61,953 nt of DNA from Steroidobacter agaridevorans (lineage in GTDB: Bacteria > Pseudomonadota > Gammaproteobacteria > Steroidobacterales > Steroidobacteraceae), in NCBI RefSeq assembly GCF_009932555.1, contig NZ_BLJO01000003.1, forward strand, positions 815,747 to 877,699. Reading direction: 5' to 3'. This document shows positions 26,655 through 34,600 of this stretch, in pieces. A model generated the notes under the pieces. The model did not search any database, was not told the origin of the DNA, and saw only the letters and a program-made list of their open reading frames with translations. How positions within the stretch are numbered: position 1 is the first letter of the stretch; each line of letters starts with the position of its first letter. The position numbers were made by a program, and so were the translations under genes.

Positions 26655-28040
26655 ATGCTGAAAAAGATACTTCGAGCTTGCGTGATGGCCGCCGCTGCGT
26701 TGAGCGCGGCTCACGCGTCGGCAGCGGAGCTCGAGCTGGAGAAGGAGCAGCTGAAGATCGGCTTCATCAAGCTCACCGACATGGCGCCGCTCGCCATCGC
26801 TTATGAGAAAGGATTCTTCGAGGATGAGGGGCTGTACGTAACGCTCGAGCCGCAGGCGAACTGGAAAGTCATTCTGGACCGAGTCATCACCGGCGAGCTC
26901 GATGGTGCGCACATGCTTGCAGGGCAGCCGCTTGGCGCGGCGGTAGGCTTCGGCACGAAGGCCGACATCGTCACGTCGTTCAGCATGGATCTGAATGGCA
27001 ACGCGACCACGGTGTCGAACGAAGTCTGGAACCTGATGAAGGCGCGTTTGCCGACCGACGCGCAGGGCAAGCCGATGCATCCCATCAAGGCGGATGCGCT
27101 CAAGCCCGCGGTCGATGCATTCAAAGCGTCGGGCAAACCATTCAAGATGGCGATGGTGTTTCCTGTGTCCACGCACAACTACGAGCTGCGCTACTGGCTC
27201 GCGGCCGGCGGACTGCATCCGGGGTTCTATTCGCCGACCGATGTGTCGGGCCAGATCAAGGCCGACGTGTTTCTTTCCGTGACGCCGCCGCCGCAAATGC
27301 CGGCGGCGCTGGAGGCGGGCACCGTCAATGGCTATTGCGTCGGCGAGCCGTGGAATCAGCAGGCCATCTTCAAAGGCGTCGGCGTTCCGATCGTGACCGA
27401 CCTGGAGATCTGGAAGAACAATCCGGAGAAGGTATTCGGCGTCACGCGTGCTTGGGCACAGAAACATCCGAATACCCATCTGGCGATGCTCAAGGCGCTG
27501 ATCCGCGCCGGCCAGTGGCTCGATGCAAACAACGGTGCGAATCGCAAGGAAGCGGCGCAGATCCTGTCGCGGCCCGAGTACGTGGGTGCCGACTACCGCG
27601 TGATCGCGAACAGCATGACGGGCACGTTCGAATTTGGCCGCGGCGACAAGCGCAGCGTGCCTGACTTCAACGTGTTCTTCCGATACTACGCGACGTATCC
27701 GTACTACAGCGATGCGGTGTGGTTTCTGACGCAGATGCGCCGCTGGGGCCAGATCCCGCTGAGCCAGACGGATCAGTGGTATCACGAGACGGCGAAGAAG
27801 GTGTACCTCACCGAGCCCTATCTGCGCGCGGCGCGCCTGCTGATCGAAGAAAAGAAGGCGAAGCAGGAAGACTTTCCCTGGAACAGCGACGGTTATCGCC
27901 CGCCGACCAGGGAATTCATCGACGGCGTCGAGTATGACGGCCGCAAGCCCAATGAGTACCTGCAGAAGCTCACCATCGGGCTGAAGCAAGGGCAGGCCGT
28001 CGAGAGCGGCAATGTCGTGAGCAAGCAGGGAGCCAACTGA
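26655..28040 (+). CDS. nrtA: Nitrate ABC transporter substrate-binding protein
   Basis: 461 residues with a signal peptide ([23 protein letters not shown], about 23) followed by the NrtA/CmpA fold ([62 protein letters not shown]). It binds nitrate/nitrite in the periplasm and delivers it to NrtB. ATG 26655 is preferred over the GTG at 26643 because the signal peptide begins there and CGGAG lies about 12 bases upstream. It is first in the nrtA-nrtB-nrtCD-porin operon, and its stop overlaps the nrtB start (TGATG). Confidence 0.94.
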   Translation: MLKKILRACVMAAAALSAAHASAAELELEKEQLKIGFIKLTDMAPLAIAYEKGFFEDEGLYVTLEPQANWKVILDRVITGELDGAHMLAGQPLGAAVGFGTKADIVTSFSMDLNGNATTVSNEVWNLMKARLPTDAQGKPMHPIKADALKPAVDAFKASGKPFKMAMVFPVSTHNYELRYWLAAGGLHPGFYSPTDVSGQIKADVFLSVTPPPQMPAALEAGTVNGYCVGEPWNQQAIFKGVGVPIVTDLEIWKNNPEKVFGVTRAWAQKHPNTHLAMLKALIRAGQWLDANNGANRKEAAQILSRPEYVGADYRVIANSMTGTFEFGRGDKRSVPDFNVFFRYYATYPYYSDAVWFLTQMRRWGQIPLSQTDQWYHETAKKVYLTEPYLRAARLLIEEKKAKQEDFPWNSDGYRPPTREFIDGVEYDGRKPNEYLQKLTIGLKQGQAVESGNVVSKQGAN

Positions 28041-29068
28041 TGTCTGCCTCACCCATGGTCATCCCGCGGGAGGAACCATCTTCTGCGAGCGAGCCGGAAG
28101 CGGCCGAGCCGCCCCCGCCCGTGAAGGTGAAAGCAAAGCAATCGCTGTGGCTCGAACACCTCTGGCGACAATTGGGCATTCCGATGCTCGCGATGGCTGT
28201 GTTCCTGTTCGCCTGGAGCCAGGCGGCCAGTCGCATCCAAACCAGCCTCGGACAAATCCCAGGCCCGATCGCGGTCGCGAAGCAGGCACACAGCTTATGG
28301 ATGGATCACAAAGCGGAGCGTGACAAGGCGGCGGCGTTCTACGAGCGGCAGGAGAAACGCAATGCCGCCAGGCTGGCGAAGGATCCGAACGCCGAGATCA
28401 AGCGGGTGAAGTACACGGGTAAGCCGACGTACATCGATCAGATCCTCACCAGCCTGAAGACCGTGTTCACGGGATTCTTGCTCGCGACACTGGTGGCGGT
28501 GCCGCTTGGCATCCTTTGCGGGCTGAGCACGACGATCAATGCGTCGTTGAATCTGTTGATCCAGATCTTCAAGCCCGTCTCGCCGCTCGCCTGGCTGCCG
28601 TTGGTGACGATCATAGTCAGTGCGGTGTACGTGACCGCGGACCCGATGTTCGAGAAGTCGTTCCTGATCTCATCGATCACGGTGACGCTGTGCTCGCTGT
28701 GGCCGACACTGATCAATACCGGCGTCGGCGTGAACTCGATCGATCGCGATCTGCTCAACGTCGCACGGGTGTTGCAGCTGAAGTGGAGCACCAAGCTGTT
28801 CAAGCTGGTGCTGCCTTCGTCGCTGCCGTTGATCTTCACGGGCATGCGGCTGTCGCTGGGCGTCGGCTGGATGGTTCTGATCGCAGCCGAGATGCTTGCG
28901 CAGAACCCGGGCCTCGGAAAATTCGTGTGGGACGAGTTCCAGAATGGCAGCTCCGATTCGCTGGCGCGATTGATGGTCGCCGTGCTCACCATCGGCATCA
29001 TCGGCTTCCTGCTCGATCGGATCATGCAGACGCTGCAGGGCTTGCTCGACTTCGGCGTACGTCGCTAA
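28040..29068 (+). CDS. nrtB: Nitrate ABC transporter permease
   Basis: 342 residues. A proline/glutamate-rich cytoplasmic N-terminus (about 1-45) and a first membrane helix (LAMAVFLFAWSQAA region) are followed by a charged linker with a Lys/Glu-rich helix, then the binding-protein-dependent transport permease domain with five or six helices. The ABC-coupling (EAA-like) loop is visible as AAEMLAQNPGLGKFVWDEF. It forms the inner-membrane channel with NrtA and the ATPase. A strong AAGGAGG site lies between it and the next gene. Confidence 0.93.
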   Translation: MSASPMVIPREEPSSASEPEAAEPPPPVKVKAKQSLWLEHLWRQLGIPMLAMAVFLFAWSQAASRIQTSLGQIPGPIAVAKQAHSLWMDHKAERDKAAAFYERQEKRNAARLAKDPNAEIKRVKYTGKPTYIDQILTSLKTVFTGFLLATLVAVPLGILCGLSTTINASLNLLIQIFKPVSPLAWLPLVTIIVSAVYVTADPMFEKSFLISSITVTLCSLWPTLINTGVGVNSIDRDLLNVARVLQLKWSTKLFKLVLPSSLPLIFTGMRLSLGVGWMVLIAAEMLAQNPGLGKFVWDEFQNGSSDSLARLMVAVLTIGIIGFLLDRIMQTLQGLLDFGVRR

Positions 29069-29077
29069 GGAGGCCGC

Positions 29078-30754
29078 ATGTCATTTCTGCAGCTCAAAGG
29101 TGTGAGTAAGAACTACGGCTCGGGGGAGCAACAGGCCGAGGTGCTCAGCGACGTTAACTTGAGCATCGACGAGGGCGAGTTCGTCGCCATCGTCGGCTTT
29201 TCAGGCAGCGGCAAAACCACGTTGATCTCGACCATCGCCGGCTTGATCCAGCCGGACGCAGGCGAGGTGCTGTTCCAGGGGCGGCCCGTCACCGGGCCGG
29301 CGCCGGATCGCGGCGTGGTATTTCAGAACTATTCATTGCTGCCATGGTTGACGGTCCAGAGTAACGTCGCTCTGGCCGTCGACAGCGTGTTTCCCAAGTG
29401 GTCGACTGAGCAGCGACACGCGCACGTTCGCAAGTACATCGAGATGGTCGGCCTGACTCACGCGGTCGAGCGTCGGCCGGCGGAGTTGTCGGGCGGCATG
29501 CGTCAGCGTGTGGCGGTGGCCAGAGCTTTGGCCATGGATCCAAAAGTTCTGCTGCTCGATGAGCCATTGTCGGCACTGGATGCGCTCACGCGCTCGCGCC
29601 TGCAGGACGAGATCGAGGCCATTTGGGAGCGCCAGCGCAAGACCGTCATCCTCGTGACCAATGATGTGGATGAGGCGCTGTTGCTGGCAGATCGCATCAT
29701 CGCACTCGAGCCAGGGCCGCGAGCGACATTGGGTCGTGAGTTCAAGGTCGATCTGCCGCGTCCGCGCGATCGTATGGCCGTCAACGACGACGGTTCCTAT
29801 CGAAAGCTCCGCGCGCAGATCTCTCAATACTTGATGAGCTTGAGCGGGCAGCGGAGCGGTGTTGCCAGTGCTCCACGCGCGCTGCCCTCCGTTGTTCCCA
29901 TCGAGCCGCCCGTGCCGAAGGCCATGCGCAAGGCAACGCGTCCGAAGCCCGCGGAGAATGTCGATAAGTTCGTCGAGTTCTACGACGTCACCAAGGTCTA
30001 TCCGACGCCGAAGGGGCCGCTGACCGTCGTCGATCGATTCCAGCTCGATATTCGCAAGGGCGAGTTTATTTCGCTGATCGGACATTCGGGCTGCGGCAAG
30101 TCGACGGTGCTGTCCATGGTTGCGGGGCTGAGCGAGGTGTCCGGCGGCGGCATCACCTTGGATGCACGCGAAGTCACCTCGGCCGGTCCAGATCGGGGCG
30201 TCGTCTTTCAAGCGCCGAGCCTCTTGCCGTGGCTGACTGCGCGCGAGAATGTCGAGCTGGGCGTGAATCGCGTGTATCCACACGCGAGCGAGCAGGAGCG
30301 AAGCGATATCGTCGAGTACTACCTGGCCCGCGTTGGCTTGGGCGACGTGCTCGAGAAGAAGGCGAGCGAGCTGTCGAACGGGATGAAACAACGCGTCGGT
30401 CTGGCTCGAGCGTTTGCGCTCTCGCCAAAGTTACTGCTGCTGGATGAGCCGTTCGGCATGCTCGATGCGCTGACACGCTGGGAGCTGCAGGAAGTGCTCA
30501 TGGAAGTCTGGAAGCGCAATCAAGTGACTGCCATCTGCGTTACGCACGACGTGGACGAGGCCATCCTGCTGGCCGATCGAGTCGTGATGATGACCAACGG
30601 CCCGCATGCACGTATCGGTCGGATCATGCAGATCGATCTGCCGCGACCGCGGACGCGCAAACAGTTACTGGAGCACCCGATGTATTACCACTATCGGAAC
30701 GATCTTCTGGCATTTCTAGAATCTTGCGGGCGCCAGCAGACGCACGCCGCATAA
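29078..30754 (+). CDS. Nitrate transporter ATPase, two fused ABC domains
   Basis: 558 residues with two complete ABC ATPase units joined by a linker at about 260-295. The first has Walker [10 protein letters not shown], signature LSGGMRQR and Walker [13 protein letters not shown]. The second has GHSGCGKST, signature LSNGMKQR and [12 protein letters not shown], and each has an H-loop-like region (the first reads VTNDVDEA with Asn in place of His, the second VTHDVDEA). It corresponds to NrtC plus NrtD in one polypeptide without the substrate-binding-like domain of cyanobacterial NrtC. The fusion means a single chain powers the transporter, with one canonical and one degenerate ATP site. Confidence 0.9.
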   Translation: MSFLQLKGVSKNYGSGEQQAEVLSDVNLSIDEGEFVAIVGFSGSGKTTLISTIAGLIQPDAGEVLFQGRPVTGPAPDRGVVFQNYSLLPWLTVQSNVALAVDSVFPKWSTEQRHAHVRKYIEMVGLTHAVERRPAELSGGMRQRVAVARALAMDPKVLLLDEPLSALDALTRSRLQDEIEAIWERQRKTVILVTNDVDEALLLADRIIALEPGPRATLGREFKVDLPRPRDRMAVNDDGSYRKLRAQISQYLMSLSGQRSGVASAPRALPSVVPIEPPVPKAMRKATRPKPAENVDKFVEFYDVTKVYPTPKGPLTVVDRFQLDIRKGEFISLIGHSGCGKSTVLSMVAGLSEVSGGGITLDAREVTSAGPDRGVVFQAPSLLPWLTARENVELGVNRVYPHASEQERSDIVEYYLARVGLGDVLEKKASELSNGMKQRVGLARAFALSPKLLLLDEPFGMLDALTRWELQEVLMEVWKRNQVTAICVTHDVDEAILLADRVVMMTNGPHARIGRIMQIDLPRPRTRKQLLEHPMYYHYRNDLLAFLESCGRQQTHAA

Positions 30755-30788
30755 TCAGGCAAACAAGCGCTCTCGGAGGGCGAAAACA

Positions 30789-32060
30789 ATGCGTTCATGG
30801 GGTCAACGAAGCGGCTTGGGTGTGGGTATGGCGCTGGCGATGGCCGCTCCAGGCTTAACCCACGCCGGGGATCTTGGTGTTCTGGGTGGCGCGCTGAGCG
30901 AGTCGAAGCCGATTTTCGATGCGCGGCTCCGTTACGAGGATGTCGATCAAACGCCCTTGGCAGAGGAGGCGGACGCAGAAACATTGCGTTTGCGCCTCGG
31001 GTTCGAGACGGGCAAAGCATGGAACACGACCTTCCTGGCCGAAGGCGAGGTGATCACCGAATTAGCGGGTCATTACCGTGACGACGCCGCGCGTGCGCGC
31101 GACCTCAGCTATCCCGTTGTCCCTGACCCGGAGAGCGAGGAGATCAACCGGCTGCAGCTGGTGAATACATCGCTGCCTGGAACGACGATGACGCTGGGTC
31201 GTCAACGCATCAATCTCGACGACCAGCGTTTTGTCGGCGCCGTCGCGTGGCGCCAGAATGAACAAACGTTCGACGCCGTGCGCATCGTCAACAAGCCGAC
31301 AAGCGCGCTCACCTTGGACGCGACCTACTTGAATCAGGTCAATCGCATCTTCGGCCGTGAGTCGCCACAAGGTCGTTATCACGGCGACGGCGTGCTCGCC
31401 AACGCCGCGTATCAGTTTGGATTCGGCAAGCTCAGCGCATTTGGATACTGGCTCGACTTCGATCATTTGAACGGCGTGCCCGCGGCGCTGGATCCGATGC
31501 GAGTATCCAGCGAGACGTTTGGCACGAGGCTCGCGGGGGAGCGGCCGCTCAGCAAGTTGAAGATGGCGTACGCGGCGACGTTCGCGAGGCAGAGCGACTA
31601 TGGCAGCAACCCGCTCAGCTTCGATCTCGACTATTACTCGGTCGAATTGACCGGCACGTATCGCCAATACAGCCTGACCTTGGGGCAGGAGGTCATGGAG
31701 GGCAATGGCACGGTGGGCTTCTCGACGCCACTGGCGACGATGCACAAGTTTCATGGCTGGGCCGACAAGTTCCTGACCACGCCGGCCAATGGCATCGACG
31801 ATAAATATGTGAGCGTCGGCTATCTCGCCAAGGGTGTGGCGATGTTGGATACGCTGTCGGCAACCGTCGTCTATCGCGATTTCGAATCCGAGCGGCTGTC
31901 GCAGGATCTGGGTGACGAGGTCGATCTGCAGTTGCAAGCCAAGTATCGGCGCTTCGTTGGGTTGCTCAAAGTTGCGCTGTACGAAGCACACGAAGGGCAG
32001 ACACCCGCCGCCTACCAGGACACGACCAAGTTCTGGGCGCAGCTAGAGTACGTCTGGTAA
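30789..32060 (+). CDS. Outer-membrane porin, alginate-export family, nitrate-linked
   Basis: 423 residues with a signal peptide (cleavage near THAG, about 26) and the beta-barrel pattern of the alginate_exp family: alternating strands such as TMTLGRQRINLDDQRFVGAVAWRQNEQTFDAVRI, and a C-terminal aromatic, WAQLEYVW. Family members form outer-membrane channels for anionic solutes. It is 34 bases behind the nitrate transporter ATPase gene on the same strand, so it probably lets nitrate cross the outer membrane. The substrate assignment is inference from position. Confidence 0.82.
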   Translation: MRSWGQRSGLGVGMALAMAAPGLTHAGDLGVLGGALSESKPIFDARLRYEDVDQTPLAEEADAETLRLRLGFETGKAWNTTFLAEGEVITELAGHYRDDAARARDLSYPVVPDPESEEINRLQLVNTSLPGTTMTLGRQRINLDDQRFVGAVAWRQNEQTFDAVRIVNKPTSALTLDATYLNQVNRIFGRESPQGRYHGDGVLANAAYQFGFGKLSAFGYWLDFDHLNGVPAALDPMRVSSETFGTRLAGERPLSKLKMAYAATFARQSDYGSNPLSFDLDYYSVELTGTYRQYSLTLGQEVMEGNGTVGFSTPLATMHKFHGWADKFLTTPANGIDDKYVSVGYLAKGVAMLDTLSATVVYRDFESERLSQDLGDEVDLQLQAKYRRFVGLLKVALYEAHEGQTPAAYQDTTKFWAQLEYVW

Positions 32061-32070
32061 CGAGTCGAGC

Positions 32071-32109
32071 GAAGATCCTGCCGTTCACGCTTTGGGCGGC
32101 AGGATCTTC
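32071..32109. terminator. Inverted repeat between porin and arsC (shared terminator)
   Basis: A 12-bp perfect inverted repeat, GAAGATCCTGCC (32071-32082) and GGCAGGATCTTC (32098-32109), with a 15-base loop. It overlaps the 3' end of arsC and follows the porin stop by 10 bases. No strong T-run follows on either strand, so termination is likely but not certain. Confidence 0.55.
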
Positions 32110-32450
32110 AGCACGGTTTCCGGCGGACGGCTGAGCACGGCGCCGAGCGGCGTGATCACGATCGGGCGGTTCATCAGGATGGGATGTTCGAGCATCTGCT
32201 CGACGATCTGGGCGTCGCTCCACTGGGACGAGTCGCCCAACCCCAGCTTCTCGACTTCCTTCTCTCGCAGCAGTTCGCGCGCCGTGAGCTTCGTTTTCTT
32301 CAGCAGATCCAGCAGCGTCTTCCGGTCCGGCGGCGTCTTCAGGTATTCGATGACCTGCGGCTCGATGCCGCGCTCACGGATCAAGGCCAGCGTGTTGCGA
32401 GAATTCCCACAGGCGGGGTTGTGGTAGATGGTTACGTCGGTTGAGCTCAT
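32085..32450 (-). CDS. arsC: Glutaredoxin-dependent arsenate reductase ArsC
   Basis: 121 residues of the ArsC/Spx thioredoxin-like family. The N-terminal IYHNPACGNSRNTL has catalytic Cys14. Downstream arginines in PPDRKTL, MNRPIVI and LSRPPETV match the oxyanion-binding set of E. coli ArsC. It reduces arsenate to arsenite using glutaredoxin. No arsenite pump or ArsR is adjacent, so it is a stand-alone copy. It converges on the nitrate porin gene. Confidence 0.92.
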   Translation of the reverse strand: MSSTDVTIYHNPACGNSRNTLALIRERGIEPQVIEYLKTPPDRKTLLDLLKKTKLTARELLREKEVEKLGLGDSSQWSDAQIVEQMLEHPILMNRPIVITPLGAVLSRPPETVLKILPPKA

Positions 32451-32552
32451 GCGGGTAGTCTAGCACCAGTCGCATAGATCGCGATTTCGCGACTTTGGCG
32501 ATCCGGCGTGCGATACGCTGCGGAACCATCATAAAAGCCTTGGGGAATCGAC

Positions 32553-33671
32553 GTGATCACTCGCCGCTCCGTATTGAAGTCCGCAGCTGCCGCGACCGTG
32601 CTCATCAACACGGGCCAGTACCAGGCGTTCGCGGACTCGCCGGTAAAATACTCGGCGAAGACGATGAGGGCGGTGGAACGGGCCCTCGTGATCGACATGC
32701 TCGGGCCGCTGAAGATCAACTTCGCGCCTGAAGCTTATGCCGGCCGCATGACCGATGCCGAAGCCGAGATGTTTCGAACTTCCGGCATCACCGCATTCCA
32801 CAATTCCATCGGCACCGGTGGACCGTCGGCGGTGGAAGACACGCTGTCCTTTATCGCGGCCTGGCAAGGCTACGTCGGGCGCAACTCGCATGTATTCACG
32901 CTCGTGAACACCGCGGCCGACATCGATCGCGCCAAAGCCGAGCGCAAAGTCGCCGTGATCACGGGCCTGCAGAACTCCGAGCATTTCCGCAAGAAAGAGG
33001 ATGTAAAGGCGTTCTATCAACTTGGCCAGCGCTGCTCGCAGCTCACTTACAACGCGCAGAACCTGCTGGGCAGCGGCAGCACCGAGAGAGTCGATGGTGG
33101 CGTCACCGACTTCGGCGTGGAAATCATTCAGGCTATGAACGAAGTAGGCATGCTCGTGGACGTGTCCCACTGCGGCGACAAAACGACGCTCGACGCCATC
33201 GAAATCTCGCCCAAGCCGATCGCCATCACGCATTCCAACTGCCGCGCGCTCCTCGATCATCCGCGCCTGAAGAGCGACGAGGCGATTCGGAAGCTCGCCG
33301 CGAAGGGCGGGGTGATGGGGATCACCGCCGTGCGCATGTTCGTGCGGGACAAGGAGCCGACGACCCTCGAGCACTTCGTCGATCACATCGACCATGTCGT
33401 GAAGCTGGTCGGCATCGAGCACGTCGGCATCGGCTCGGACGCCGATCTCAACGGCTACGACGACATGCCGCCCGATCAGCTGAAGATGCTGCGCGGCTCA
33501 TACAAGGCCAGCTACGGCTTCCGCGACAAGATCGACATCGAAGGCTTCGATCATCCGAAAAAGGTGTTCGATTTGACCGAAGCCTTGTTCCGTCGCGGCT
33601 ATTCCGAGCAGAACGTCCTCGCTGTGTTGGGCGGCAACTTCCGCAGGCTGCTCGGGTCGACCTGGCTGTAG
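32553..33671 (+). CDS. M19 (renal) dipeptidase-like protein, altered metal site
   Basis: 372 residues, starting at GTG behind TGGGGAATC. The N-terminus TRRSVLKSAAAATVL looks like a Tat-type or general export signal. The fold is peptidase family M19, with VDVSHCGD and ITHSNCRAL supplying the two C-terminal zinc histidines and the end GGNFRRLL typical of the family. The usual first metal motif His-x-Asp is replaced by DMLG (48-51), and the bridging-Glu region reads GLQNSEHF. It may bind one metal, have a different substrate or be inactive. It stands alone, divergent from arsC. Confidence 0.85.
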   Translation: MITRRSVLKSAAAATVLINTGQYQAFADSPVKYSAKTMRAVERALVIDMLGPLKINFAPEAYAGRMTDAEAEMFRTSGITAFHNSIGTGGPSAVEDTLSFIAAWQGYVGRNSHVFTLVNTAADIDRAKAERKVAVITGLQNSEHFRKKEDVKAFYQLGQRCSQLTYNAQNLLGSGSTERVDGGVTDFGVEIIQAMNEVGMLVDVSHCGDKTTLDAIEISPKPIAITHSNCRALLDHPRLKSDEAIRKLAAKGGVMGITAVRMFVRDKEPTTLEHFVDHIDHVVKLVGIEHVGIGSDADLNGYDDMPPDQLKMLRGSYKASYGFRDKIDIEGFDHPKKVFDLTEALFRRGYSEQNVLAVLGGNFRRLLGSTWL

Positions 33672-33752
33672 CGCGCGTCGACGATCGCATCCTTGCGACG
33701 TCGAAGCAGCGGGTTTATCAGAGGCGCGTCTACTGACGCGCCAAGCTGTCGG

Positions 33753-34064
33753 TCAGTGCGTTTCGCGCTTGCCGATAGCGTGGCTGATGGCGTGATCGAG
33801 CCGTTCCAGCGCGCCGTCGATGGCGAGCTGGACGGTCTCGGCATGATGAGTCACCGCGATGGGTTGCAGATTCGACATGCGCGCTTCCAGCATGCAGCGC
33901 TTGTCTGGGCCTCCCTTGCCTCCGTTGAGATCGCCAAGGTGCATTTCCACCCGGGTGATGCGTTCGGCAAACTTCGCCAAGTAGTCCTCGACGGTTTTGG
34001 ACAGCCGTTCGGCAGTGTCCTCGGCGAGGCGGACGCGATTGTCGTGATTCACTTGTACCTGCAT
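33753..34064 (-). CDS. HPF/RaiA-like ribosome-associated protein
   Basis: 103 residues. It starts MQVQVNHDNRVRLAEDTAERL and has the beta-alpha pattern of the sigma-54 modulation/ribosome hibernation domain, with the acidic/His segments RITRVEMHLGDLNGG and EARMSNLQPIAVTHHAETVQLAIDGALERLDHAI. Proteins of this family bind the 30S subunit in stationary phase. It is shorter than long HPF and lacks a C-terminal dimerisation domain. The start at 34064 is preferred because the domain begins there; the longer frame to 34166 adds unrelated residues. Confidence 0.78.
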   Translation of the reverse strand: MQVQVNHDNRVRLAEDTAERLSKTVEDYLAKFAERITRVEMHLGDLNGGKGGPDKRCMLEARMSNLQPIAVTHHAETVQLAIDGALERLDHAISHAIGKRETH

Positions 34065-34320
34065 GCGAGCTTCCTTCGACCCATAAGCCTTTAAATGGCC
34101 TATTGAAAGTACTCGGGCGGCTGTCGAGTTGTTCCCGTCGGGGAAAGCTCCACAGCGGCGCCCCACGAGTGCACCATGGGGCCTTTCGCAGCATTACGCA
34201 AGTCGTCTGTGTGACGATCAATACGGCGAATCCGCAAGGCGCGCTCGGAGCTTCGTGGCCGGTGCGCGGCGCGCGCCACCGGCGGGCGGAACCCACCCGA
34301 ACAAAGCACGTTTCGACCCC

Positions 34321-34521
34321 ATGCCTTCAACGGTGATACAGTCGTTCGAGTACGACGCGGACAAGCGGGAGCTGCGTGTCATATTCCGCTCTGGCCGGCG
34401 CTACGTTTACGAAGGCGTTGCGGACGACACCTATGCCGACATGCGCCGCTCATTCTCCAAGGGCGAGTACTTCAACGAGCACATCCGCGACCGGTATCCG
34501 TTCCGGCGCGAAGACGCCTAG
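34321..34521 (+). CDS. KTSC domain small protein
   Basis: 66 residues, MPSTVIQSFEYDADKREL to FPFRREDA-type ending YPFRREDA. The FRSGRRYVYEGVADDTYADM and FSKGEYFNEHIRDRYPF segments match the KTSC domain, a small beta-rich domain of unknown biochemical role, sometimes fused to lysyl-tRNA synthetase-like proteins. The ATG at 34321 is used; the longer frame has no family support. It lies 80 bases ahead of the FHA-SulP gene and may be cotranscribed. Confidence 0.75.
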   Translation: MPSTVIQSFEYDADKRELRVIFRSGRRYVYEGVADDTYADMRRSFSKGEYFNEHIRDRYPFRREDA

Positions 34522-34600
34522 TTGTATATAAAAGGTCCGTAGTCACATTGCCGCAGCCCGGCGTATCATTCCGTGCTGGGCGAGAATAACGAGAGCGGGC

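Noticed and set aside
26331-28052. 573-codon minus-strand open frame over nrtA
   Set aside because: It is a shadow of nrtA and crosses the nrt promoter and terminator; its translation is Arg/His-rich with no family likeness.
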